A DNA stretch of 64,000 nucleotides from NCBI GenBank assembly GCA_036365515.1, contig CM070873.1, positions 70,740,529 through 70,804,528 of the forward strand, read 5' to 3'. Below, piece by piece: positions 30,981-40,204 of this stretch. The notes below the pieces were generated by a model, which made no database searches, had not been told where the DNA came from, and was given only the letters and a program-made list of their open reading frames with translations. Origin of the DNA: Torymus aiolomorphi. Lineage: Eukaryota > Arthropoda > Insecta > Hymenoptera > Torymidae. The translations under genes were made by a program, and so were the position numbers. Each line of letters starts with the position of its first letter. Position 1 is the stretch's first letter.

Positions 30981-31962
30981 TTTTTTATTGGCCGATATTC
31001 ACTTTCAGGGGGTAAATTTACCCCTAAAGTTCACTCCCGAAAATCGTTTTTTTTGGAATATTTCATAAACGAATAAAGATATCTTCATAAAACCAACGCC
31101 AAAATATTTAGAATAAAAAAGACTATAAAATTGCACCATTTTCAATTTGAAGGGTTGCAACCCCTATTTTTAAAAGAACAAAATCTTATTTTCCTCTATC
31201 CCTTGGGCGAAAGTACGTAGTTCCGCCGTTCGCTTAGGCTCAAAGAAGTAGCGCTTTTACCCATTGCTGAAACGCCTGAAACAATTTCCACATGCAAGTC
31301 GCGGGATAGTGCGACTTCAGCACGCAACTATCTCGCATCGGAAGCGTGGCTCTCTCAAGAAGGATGGTCACTATACCCATCGATAAATAGCGCGTCGCTC
31401 TCATAATTTAGGTGCTATCCCATGCGTTCCGAAAAATTAAACGGAATGCATTTAAGCCTGTGAGAGCGCTATCCCATGGCGTTCCGAAAAATTAGACGGA
31501 ACCATTTAAGGTGGCTCCGGCGTGCTGGGCCGTATCATTGGGATGCTCTTTAGGATACATTGCATTTTTACTTAGAGAATCGATCAAATTGCAATAAAAA
31601 CAGCTAATAGTAAGTTATAAAGTACTCTTAAGCATTTAAGCCTTCTACAATATAAAAGATAAAAAGTTATTCATCACTATTGATCAAGTACTACGGCCCT
31701 GGGAGTGTATATAGATATATCTTATACACAGGAAGAGCCGCTTTTCATTTTATACGTAAAGATTTCTTCGAAATGTTGTCGGCGATCGTTATTTTTCAAT
31801 ACATCATTATAAACTGTAGATGATGAACAGTTATTTACAAGTTTTTAAAGAACTTATGTATTTTTAGTTGCTTAGATGTAGCCAATGGTAGGTTTTGGTA
31901 TAATTATAAGATTGTAGCTAATGACCGTACTACCAGGGTTTTGTTAAAAATAAAACAAAGGA

Positions 31963-31998
31963 TTACAACGTTTCGGACATTTTAATACGTCTCTTCAG
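31963..31998 (-). ncRNA. Hammerhead-like motif, left arm
   Basis: Minus strand: CTGAAGA, a weak stem II (GAC/GTC), GAAAC, then GTTGTA. Confidence 0.4.
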
Positions 31999-32120
31999 GT
32001 TAATTGAAACGCATGGTCAATTTAAATCTATTACGGAAAGTGATCCGTTCGTCACTGCTTCAATAGACGAACGGATCACTTTCCGTAATAGATTTAAATT
32101 GACCATACGTTTCAATTAAC

Positions 32121-32158
32121 CTGAAGAGAGACGTATTAAAATGTCCGAAACGTTGTAA
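32121..32158 (+). ncRNA. Hammerhead-like motif, right arm
   Basis: Plus strand: CTGAAGA at 32121, GAAAC at 32147, GTTGTA after it. Opposite in orientation to the left-arm copy. Confidence 0.4.
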
Positions 32159-33055
32159 TCCTTTGTTTTATTTTTAACAAAACCCTGGTAGTACGGCCAT
32201 TAGCTACAATCTTATAATTATGTATTTTTAACTCGTACCAAGAAAATTAATACTTGAAAACTGTACTCTCCCATAAGAGCCTTAATAAAAGTACGATTTT
32301 CAAACTTTTTTTTCTTTTTGATTTACTCGGTGACCCTACTCGAGACACGCGCCATTAAATAGCTTGAGATTTCACCTTTCAATTCAAATTTTTATTTTTT
32401 GATTCTTATGTTTTTAAAAAAACGCCGGAGCCACCTTAAACCCCGTGAGAGCGAGAGAGACATTCACGGAAGAACCTCTCTCTGTCTCTCTCTTTGTGGA
32501 CTATTTTAACTATTAAAAAGTTTTTTGGGTTATTAATTTGGCAAAAAATGATACGGTAAAAATTCCTTGTTAATAATTCAAGAATCAGCACGGATGGGAC
32601 ATTCGGGATCAGATAAAGTGGTCCATAAGAATTCTTTAGGATTACTTTCATGGAAAAAGCTTTCTTAAAGTAATCTTAAAGAGTTCATTAGTAATTCTCT
32701 TTGCTTTTTGGGACATGTGTATGTAACAATCTGCTTGCTCATGTATTTTCGATGCCCGCCCCAATCAGTAGCACTCTCTAATGCTCGTCTTGCAAATGTT
32801 GGACGGGCATCGCACACACGTAAACGCGCACAACAGGAAAGAGCAGACAAGCAGACCAGGCGAATCATCTAACCTACATGCACTTCGTGGAGTGGCCACG
32901 AAAGCGCTGCGATAATACCAGTCGACCTTACGGCGAAAGTAACAACATGGCCGCGCAATGCAACTGTCAACTGGAAGGTTATAGCAACGGTGATTTCAAC
33001 TTTTTCTGACTAAATAGTGAACGTACTTTCGCCCAGGGATAGAGAAAAATACTAT

Positions 33056-33148
33056 TTCTTACACATGAGGAAAATGGAACTCTGCACGTACGTAACATGA
33101 CGGCTTGTCACGTACGTGCGGAAATTCCATTTTCTCCCCTTGTAAGAA
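33056..33148. repeat. Short hairpin MITE (TTCTTACA ends)
   Basis: Inverted arms GGAAAATGGAACTCTGCACG and the reverse-type GTGCGGAAATTCCATTTTC, ends TTCTTACA / TGTAAGAA. A better preserved copy lies at 39941-40052. Confidence 0.6.
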
Positions 33149-33797
33149 AATCTACTATTTTTAAGCTATTTTCGGCTACAAAAATATTGGTACGTTGTAT
33201 ATTTTTCAAAAATCTATTCTATTTGGAAGAATATTGAAAAGTTAAGTTGAAATATCGAGGTTTTTGAAGAAATAATATTTTTAGGGGTAACTACTCTTCA
33301 TTATATTTTTTTCATTAATTAATTTTTCACGAGTTTTATAACCTTAAAATTCACTTAAATAAAGTGAGATTGATTAAAAAAGGAATATTTATAAATTTAA
33401 TTTTTATAATAAGGGTAACATCCCCTATTTTTTTGGTGCAAAATCTTTTTTCTTCGAGTATGAAAATTATATAATACATTTTTTTTAACTCGATCTAGTT
33501 GAAAGAATATCATAAATAAAATTTATGTATTTCGAAAATTTTTATGAAACAACTTTTTATGAGGGTAATATCCTTCTACTTTGATCTATTGCCGTATTTT
33601 AAAAAAATGAAAGTCAAATAAAATAATTTGAGAAAATGGTTTCTGTAAGTAATAATCACAGTTAAGTGTTTTGAAATAAGCAAAAAAAATATATTTTTAA
33701 GGAATAAAAACGACGTACTAGATAAACAACTTGATAAAACACTTATGTGATTTTTGTTAATGTAATGGAGTAAAAATAAAAAAATATTTGAATATTA

Positions 33798-34229
33798 ATA
33801 CCTACAGGAACGACTGGAAGTATCCAACCATTAGATGTTTATGGATTCCGGGTATGGAAAAATTTTGTTAAAACAAACATTGTCTGAAACATTTTTCAGG
33901 CAATGTGATGTTCATGGATGAAGACTTAAATTTGCATATGAGAAATAATATAATTAGATTACAGTCGTATGTTAGTTGACAGTCAGTTCTCATCTCCTCG
34001 ATATCAAAATCTATTTAAATATTCATGGTATAGAAGTGGCTATCTTGTCAATAAACCAGAGGAATTTGTAAATCCTGTAGATTTCAGTTTTAGACAATCA
34101 TGTGGAACGCATTGTAAAATGGACGGTTATAATAATATTGCTGTAATTCGATGTTTTTGGTGCAAAAAATCGCTTTGTCTGCAACTCTTTTTCGAAAATT
34201 ATCATTATTGTTCTACTTATGTTCTATAA
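33798..34229 (+). pseudogene. DDE transposase C-terminal remnant of the long-TIR transposon
   Basis: Three frames hold consecutive pieces. IPTGTTGSIQPLDVYGFRVW has the QPLD motif near the third catalytic acidic region of pogo/Tigger-type DDE enzymes. A middle piece reads DEDLNLHMRNNIIRLQS. A last piece (from 33969) has QFSSPRYQNLFKYSWYRSGY, KPEEFVNPVDFSFRQSCG, then a Cys-rich end IRCFWCKKSLC and FFENYHYC. The Cys/His pattern suggests a zinc-binding tail. Frameshifts at about 33884 and 33965 kill it. The N-terminal half and DNA-binding domain are absent. The exact superfamily is unsure. Confidence 0.65.
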
Positions 34230-34588
34230 TGCTTTAATATTGTTTGCACTAAAAAGTATGGGATGTTATCTTTATTATAAAAATAAGATTTATAAATCCT
34301 TTTTTTTTAATCAATCTCACTTTATTTAAGTGAATTTTAAAGTCATATAACTCATGAAAACTTAATTATTGAAAAAAATGTAATGAAGGGTAGTTACCTC
34401 TAAAAATATTATTTCTTCAAAAATCTCAATACAGAATTGAAAAATCAAATAAAAAAAATTGATTTTTTGAAAATTTGTAGGTGTCAGACCGCCTTAACAT
34501 CATTTATTAACATAAGAAATAATTACATTGCATGTTCTTAAAGCGGCGGCAAAAAGGTTTTTTTTAATCTAATGAAATAATTTAATTA

Positions 34589-34888
34589 TTTTTTCTAAGA
34601 AGGTAATGAGTTAAGTCGATCTGACGGAGGCGAGGATTAGAAATCAAAAATTCAACGATTTCATTAGAAAAAGCAACGTTTTGTTGGCTTGGTCTGCCAA
34701 CCTCTTCAGGCTTAAATTATAACGTGTGTTATGTAGTACACATGAAGTCGATGTTGTAATTTAAGCCTCAAGAGGTTGGCAGACCAAGCCAACGAAACGT
34801 TGCTTTTTCTAATGAAATCGTTGAATTTTTGATTTCTAATCCTCGCCTCCGTCAGATCGACTTAACTCATTACCTTCTTAGAAAAAAT
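34589..34888. repeat. PLE terminal inverted repeat, 135-bp arms, with hammerhead-like cores
   Basis: Arms 34589-34723 and 34753-34888. Each contains a 6-bp stem II (GTTGGC/GCCAAC) between CTGAAGA-like and GAAAC-like boxes. The left-arm core (minus strand) has intact CTGAAGA but AAAAC. The right-arm core has CTCAAGA but intact GAAAC. No PLE protein remains. Confidence 0.7.
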
Positions 34889-35148
34889 TTGAGAGTGCGA
34901 TATTTTACTCATATTCTACATAATTTAATTATTATTATTTAATTACATAAACATTGTGTCTTTCAACTATCTTATAATTGTATAAATTTATAATAAGATA
35001 ACGAGATCGACCCTCGGGCTTCTTCTGTATTTGCGTCTCATACTTGCCTTCGGAGTGCTCCCGTACTCCTTGATAGAAAATTTCTTACTCTATATTTGCA
35101 CTATTTAATAATTAAAAAATAAAATAATCTTTTTCATTTTTATTTCAG
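34889..35148. other. Flank upstream of the odorant receptor exons
   Basis: AT-rich DNA ending in a pyrimidine-rich acceptor (TTTTTATTTCAG, to 35148). No earlier receptor exon was found back to the TE block. Confidence 0.45.
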
Positions 35149-36289
35149 CATATATGTTTTCAGCTCTGGTTCTATTTATTACTGTGCCGCTACTTCCAGT
35201 TCTAATAGATGTATGGTTACCAATTAATGGTTCTCGACCGAGAATCTTCATTCTGGAGGGCGACTATATTGTGGATGGCCTAGAAAATTACAAAAAAATT
35301 TACGTTTTTGAAGCTTTTGTTTGTGTGATGACAGTTTCAATATTCACAGTTATTGATTCAACGTATGCAGTTGTTATACAACAATGCGTAGGCTTGATGA
35401 ATGTTGTTAAGTATGTTATTGAAAACTTTTATGTAAATGAATGAAACTGAATCTCTTTCGATAAAAGAAGCCTTATTTGAATATTCTTGCGCTATTTTCT
35501 CATCATTGAAATAAAAAAATAATCGTATCATTGCAAGTTTATAGGTTACGTTTAAGAAATGCCACGAAATATGCAAATGAATTGGTATTACTCGATCATG
35601 AAGAGAAAGATGTTGCGTATGATTTAGTTGTTCAATCTATTGATTTACATAAAAAAGTTATAAAGTTGAGTACCTTTTATTGACGTTATTTTGCATTAAC
35701 TTAGCCTACATTTTTAATAAAATGTAGTTATACTATAACAAAATTATAAAAATTCTAGCTTTGCGAATATTCTCGAATCTTCATATTCTACAACGTTTTT
35801 GATACTAATGGGAATGAATATACTTATTCTTAGCGTTGGATCTATCATTGTAAGTAAATATTTTTAGTGATTTATTAATTAATGTACGAATAAAATAAAT
35901 AATCGAATCCTTCAAAAATTCTGTTTCAAAACTTATTTTAGCTTCTAATCAATCTTAATAAGCCTTTCGAATTCTTCAGATATAGTCTGATTTTACTAGG
36001 ATTGACGATGCATATGTTTTACCTCAGTTGTCCAGGACAACAATTAATAGATAGTAGTAGTGGTATTTTTGAAGATGCGTAAGTCTAGTAATTAAGTCTT
36101 TTGTCATAGAACATATTTTGAATACATCTTAAAAATATTTTCTTTTGAAAAACTAGTTATAAAAATGAATGGTACCTATGTTCTATAAAGACACAGCAGC
36201 TTCTAAAATTTATGATGTTACGATGTATGGAACCATGCCAATTGACAGCTGGAGGATTGTATATTATGAATATTATTAATTGTGGATCG
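35149..36289 (+). CDS. Insect odorant receptor, five C-terminal exons (gene partial)
   Basis: Exons 35149-35410, 35545-35664, 35759-35849, 35942-36078 and 36157-36289 join in phase (2/2/0/2 offsets agree) to about 247 residues. Exon 1 has VPLLPVLIDVWLPINGSRPR; exon 2 RLRNATKYANELVLLDHEE; exon 3 FANILESSYSTTFLILMGMN; exon 4 FYLSCPGQQLIDSSSGIFED; exon 5 SIKTQQLLKFMMLRCM and PCQLTAGGLYIMN. These are hallmarks of 7-TM insect odorant receptors, ligand-gated channels formed with Orco. All introns have GT-AG ends, one with a weak GTTGAG donor. No stop or frameshift was found. The N-terminal ~120 residues and the last short exon (after the GTAATG donor) are not found, so it is truncated by transposons or has distant exons. 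Confidence 0.85.
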
Positions 36290-37396
36290 GTAATGCTAAA
36301 CATATTGCAAACTAGATATTTGAAAAAAATCAAGAATTATGTAATAACAAAATTATTAATTTGAAAAATTCAAATACCAAAATTTACCAGAATACATAAA
36401 TACAAGCAAATATATTAGAAACAATACACAGTCTATATCGTTGAATAAATCAGCTTTCTATTTATCTTACAAATTAGTTTAATTATATTGACGGGCGAGC
36501 AAAACGTTTTAACTCGACGCGCGCTCGAAGAAAGTCCTAATTCGGCGCTCGTTCGAAAAAAATCCTATCTCAGCGGGCGTTCCAAGAATGTCCTAACTCA
36601 GCGCTCGCTCGAAAAAGATCCTAAATATCTCGGTGCGATTTTTGTTATGTTTAAGGTACATAAAGTCGTCGAAATCTTAATAGTACATAATTACCATTGA
36701 AATTTCGACGAAACCTAACATACTTATATATTTTGGTCTAAAAGTGACTGAAAAAAAATTTGGCGAGGCCAGGTCATGTGAGAGAAAAGATATTAGCATT
36801 TTCATTTTCACTCGTTTAACACCGGCTCTTATGGGAAATCGCTCTTTTTGTAGTTTCAATTAATTATTTTGTAAAAATTACCGTTTAGATTTTGTTGAGA
36901 ATGTGTGTAGTAAGAGATAAATATTTGAAGAATATTTATCATATTCGAAAATATGATTAGACAGATGTACGTATTAAAAAAAATTAATTGAAAGCAAAAA
37001 ATTAGATTTAACCTCAATAAATAAGTCAAATCAGCTTCTGCATGGAGCATATAATCATTACTTGGTGTATGTTCATCTATGCAGCTTCTTTAGCAAAGTA
37101 TATCTCTTGAATCCCTTATATAAATTGAGCATTCGAGATAATCTATTTTGCCCTCGAACGATCTCGAAATCTCGAATAATCGAATCCGTCTCGAATCTCG
37201 AAAGGAGAGAAACAAAAGACGAAACAGTGGCGCGCGTAGCGCGCTGATTAACGCTAGTAAAAAAGAAATAAAAAGTGCGCACATTTTGACTAGCGACTAT
37301 AAATTGACTAGGTAGGATAGTTGGATAGGTAGGTGGTCGGCAAAATGACTTACGCAATAGCCGAGGTATAATTATGTATTTTTTATTGTTGTACTG
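36290..37396. other. AT-rich DNA with one minisatellite; no gene
   Basis: Searched for the missing last receptor exon (an acceptor followed by a VLKTS-type codon run) and none was seen. Around 37140-37230 AATCTCGAA-type motifs repeat irregularly. Confidence 0.4.
36507..36618 (+). repeat. Minisatellite, four 28-bp units
   Basis: Units of the type TCCTAACTCAGCGCTCGCTC GAAAAAGA at 36507, 36535, 36563 and 36591, diverged. The ORF over it encodes no known protein. Confidence 0.75.
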
Positions 37397-37995
37397 ACAA
37401 GGAAGGGTATCGAACCCGAACTCACCGATTTCAAAAATTTCGATATATGTTGTAGATCATGAAAAAATATGAGACACGTGTTTTTTCTTATCTGCGGAAA
37501 AACATATTTAGGGGGTGAAAACCACCCCTAAAGATAACCCCCAAAAACGATTTTTTAAATATATCTCGGCTTCTACTGCGTATTTCAGAGTAAAACAAAA
37601 TAGAAATTACTTCTTATAAAAAAACAAAGATAATTGAAGCAATTTTGACCCTAAGGGTTGCAACCCTTATTTTTTATTTTCAAAAAGCTAATTTTTTGAT
37701 CATGTATATTGAAAATAAAAAATAAGGGTTGCAACCCTTAGGGTCAAAATTGCTTCAGTTATCTTTGTTTTTTTATAAGAAGTAATTTCTATTTTGTTTT
37801 ACTCTGAAATACGCAGTAGAAGCCGAGATATATTTAAAAAACCGTTTTTGGGGGTTATCTTTAGGGGTGGTTTTCACCCCCTAAATATGTTTTTCTGCAG
37901 ATAAGGAAAAACACGTGTCTCATATTTTTTCATGATCTACAACATATATCGAAATTTTTGAAATCGGTGAGTTCGGGTTCGATACCCTTCCTTGT
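37397..37995. mobile_element. Foldback MITE with two 285-bp arms
   Basis: Arms 37397-37681 and 37711-37995 are almost identical inverse copies around a 29-base spacer. The ends ACAAGGAAGGGTATCG recall the ACAAGGAAGG termini of the long-TIR transposon (28851, 39125), and the arm interior (AAGGGTTGCAACCCTTA, TTTAGGGGTG) mirrors that TIR. It is likely a non-autonomous relative. TSD unclear. Confidence 0.75.
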
Positions 37996-38444
37996 GAGTA
38001 ATGCCACGAGGTGGGGGGCAACGACGTGTTATTCTCGGGCGAGCCGCGGAGAGAGACTGACTCCAGCAGTCTGACGAAACGACGCGTGGGCTTAAAGAAG
38101 ACTCCTGATTGATCGCGGTTTATTCGCGTGATACCCGAAACCGAGAGTTTGGTACAAAGTTAGTGTGCGTGTACGTGTGTAAGTGTAAAAGGTGTCAGTG
38201 TGCGCGAAACGCAGAAACATACGAGCGCTCTCGATACGTAATACATAGACACGACGTAGCGACAGTACTACCGTAAATTTTGACAGCTCTGTGCGCTTCT
38301 CAACTACAATAAAATGTTAATAAAATGAACGTTTTTAACAATGAAACCTAACATGATTATTTGACATTGATTAAAAAATAATCAATATACAACCATTGTA
38401 TTTTATTGTTATTTTTCCATATTAGACATCTTATTTTGCTGTTT
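37996..38444. other. GC-richer segment of unknown origin
   Basis: 37996-38330 is CpG-rich with a reverse polyadenylation-like TTTATT at 38118. It may be part of an unidentified LTR in reverse or a host promoter. No partner copy was found in the window. Confidence 0.25.
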
Positions 38445-38640
38445 TAAAGAGAGAGCTTTGTAATAATGAAATTTTTCGACTCTGAGATTTCGATGATTTT
38501 CGATATTTCCGAGCACCCTGAGTAGAAATATGCGTTTTCTAGAAAATATCTGTGCGTATGTATGTGTGTGTGTGGTTGTAGGTGTGGGTGCGTGCGTGTA
38601 TGTGTGCGTATGCGTGCGCGGAAAGAAATGTGGACTGACC
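38445..38640 (+). mobile_element. Helentron-like element, 5' fragment
   Basis: GAGAGCTTTGTAATAATGAAA followed by a TG-rich microsatellite (38553-38620) matches the first 200 bp of the copies at 19252, 28939 and 58332. The rest is missing. Confidence 0.5.
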
Positions 38641-38798
38641 GTAACTCCGGGAAACCTATAGTACGCTGAATACAAGCCACAGCGTGACAGAACTCAAGAG
38701 TGAGCATACAGAACCTCCAGAATTCTCGGATATACCGTAACTCGACGTTGGACATGTGAGACATCCAACTACGAGATCAGTGCATGCAGCCGGGCAGG

Positions 38799-39124
38799 GA
38801 TATAAGGCAGGCGCTCCCCTCTTCTTAAACCTCCCTCATTCTTAAACCTGTACGGGCCGGTATTAGTCGCGACTCTATGCCCAATGCGTATGAGCAGTGT
38901 GTGAGAGAGTGTGCAGCGATAATCGGGCAGGTTCGGGAAATTTCGGCGATTGTGCTAAATCGCGTAGCTTGTTACGTGAGTGCGGAAGGTGCTCGCTCTC
39001 ATTGCCTCGACCCTTTGAGGAGATTGGACGCCAGACAACCGTCTCCTGACGAGTTAGCGAGGCCACGAGCCGTCGCACCCTGCTATCTGTAAGTACATCT
39101 CACCCCGTACAACGCACTGCACTT
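38799..39124 (+). promoter_or_regulatory. Promoter and first-exon-like segment
   Basis: GGATATAAGGCAGGCG (about 38798) resembles a TATA box. About 290 bp downstream is a strong donor, CTATCT|GTAAGTAC (39090/39091). The ORF 38877-39092 between them is Arg/Ala-rich and unrecognised. It could be a host 5' exon or a captured LTR. Only the signals support it. Confidence 0.25.
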
Positions 39125-39940
39125 ACAAGGAAGGTACCCCAAGTGTCAGTCGCCGATTTTGATAATATTGTAATATTTTATAGTACTTAGAAAAATAAGA
39201 TATACGTATTTTTTTTATCGGCCGATATTCACTTGTAGAGGATAAAATTTACCCCTAAAGTTCACTCCCGAAAATCGTTTTTTTGGAATATTTCATAAAC
39301 GAATATCTTCATAAAACCAACGCCAAAATATTTAGAATAAAGAAGACTATGAAACTGCTCCATTTTCTATTTTAAGGGTTGCAATCCCTATTTTAAAAAG
39401 AGCAAAATCTTAGTTTTTTAATTGATTTTCAGCTACATAAATATTAGTACGTTGTATATTTTTTAATAATGAATTCTATTTGAAAGAATATTGAAAAGTA
39501 AAGTTGAAATATCGACGTTTTTGAAGAAATAATATTTTTAGGGGTAACTCCTTTCATTACATTTTTTTCATTAATTAAGTTTTCATGAGTTATATGACCT
39601 TAATATTCACTTAAATAAAGTGAGATTGATTAATAAAAGGAATATTTATAAATTTACTGTTTATAATAAAGATAACATCCCCTACTCATCATCCATGAAC
39701 ATGACATTGTCTGAAAAATGTTTCAGACAATGTTTTTGTTTGTTTTAAAAAAATTTTTCCATACGCAAAATCCGTAAACATCTAATGGTTGGATACTTCC
39801 AGTCGTTCCTGTAGGTATTAATATTCAAATATTTTTTTATTTTCACTCCATTACATTAACAAAAATTTAAAGGCAAATGAGTGTTTTATCAAGTTGTTTA
39901 TTTAGTACGTAGTTTTTATTCCTTAAAATAGTATAGATAT
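39125..39940 (-). mobile_element. Long-TIR DDE transposon, copy 2 (reverse)
   Basis: TIR from ACAAGGAAGGTACCCCAAG at 39125 to about 39685, then on the reverse strand the transposase piece with the QPLD region (39710-39835), then the upstream internal part. The zinc-tail part of the transposase is deleted here. It shows the intact TIR where copy 1 carries insertions. Confidence 0.6.
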
Positions 39941-40052
39941 TCTTACAAGGGGGGAAAATGGAACTTCCACACGTACGTGACATGACGGCTTCGGCTTCGC
40001 CTCGGCCGTCATGTTACGTACGTACCGAGTTCCATTTTCCTTCCGTGTAAGA
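39941..40052. repeat. Short hairpin MITE (TTCTTACA ends), copy 2
   Basis: TCTTACAAGGGGGGAAAATG at the left is mirrored by CATTTTCC...GTGTAAGAA at the right, with a GACGGCTTCGGCTTCGCCTC loop region. Related to 33056-33148. Confidence 0.65.
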
Positions 40053-40190
40053 AATAGTAGTTTCTCTATCACAGGGCAAAAGTACATTCACTATTTAGTC
40101 GGAAAAAGTTGAAATCACCGTTGCTATAACCTTCCAGCTGACAGTTGCGTTGCACGGCCATGTTGTTACTTTCGCCGTAAGGCCCGCGGC
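40053..40190 (-). repeat. Fragment of the CTCTATCCC-end element
   Basis: Inverse copy of 32930-33044: TTTCTCTATCACAGGGCAAAAG and then AGTCGGAAAAAGTTGAAATC. Confidence 0.5.
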
Positions 40191-40204
40191 GATTCCAAAT
40201 AATC

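Larger units (their letters stand above)
31901..32220. repeat. PLE terminal inverted repeat, 153-bp arms
   Basis: Arms 31901-32053 and 32066-32220 are nearly perfect inverse copies with a 12-base spacer. Each arm has CTGAAGA...GAAACGTTGTA. It shares sequence with the PLE tail at 1081-1380, so it is likely a PLE copy reduced to its inverted termini. Confidence 0.75.
31194..33044. mobile_element. TIR element with CTCTATCCC ends, nested in the long-TIR transposon
   Basis: Ends CTCTATCCCTTGGGCGAAAG and its inverse CTTTCGCCCAGGGATAGAG. Inside, a 55-68 bp block GTTCCGAAAAATTAAACGGA ... CCTGTGAGAG is repeated near 31411 and 31466, and a PLE hairpin occupies 31901-32220. Related sequence occurs at 50199-50375 and 57890-58318. 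No transposase is seen. The TSD was not identified. Confidence 0.5.
28851..34485 (+). mobile_element. Long-TIR DDE transposon, copy 1, heavily nested
   Basis: The TIR begins ACAAGGAAGGTTACCCCAAG at 28851, is interrupted at 28939-30980 (Helentron-like) and at 31194-33044 (another TIR element), and continues to about 33440. The internal part carries a transposase remnant at 33798-34229. The opposite TIR starts near 34245 (ATGTTATCTTTATTATAA..., inverse of 33395-33430) and is cut near 34485. Copies at 39125-39940 and 60017-60844 lack these insertions and give the uninterrupted order. Confidence 0.65.

Noticed and set aside
36507..36618. Regular 28-bp repeats as a CRISPR array
   Set aside because: Units are contiguous without spacers, diverged, and in a eukaryotic context.
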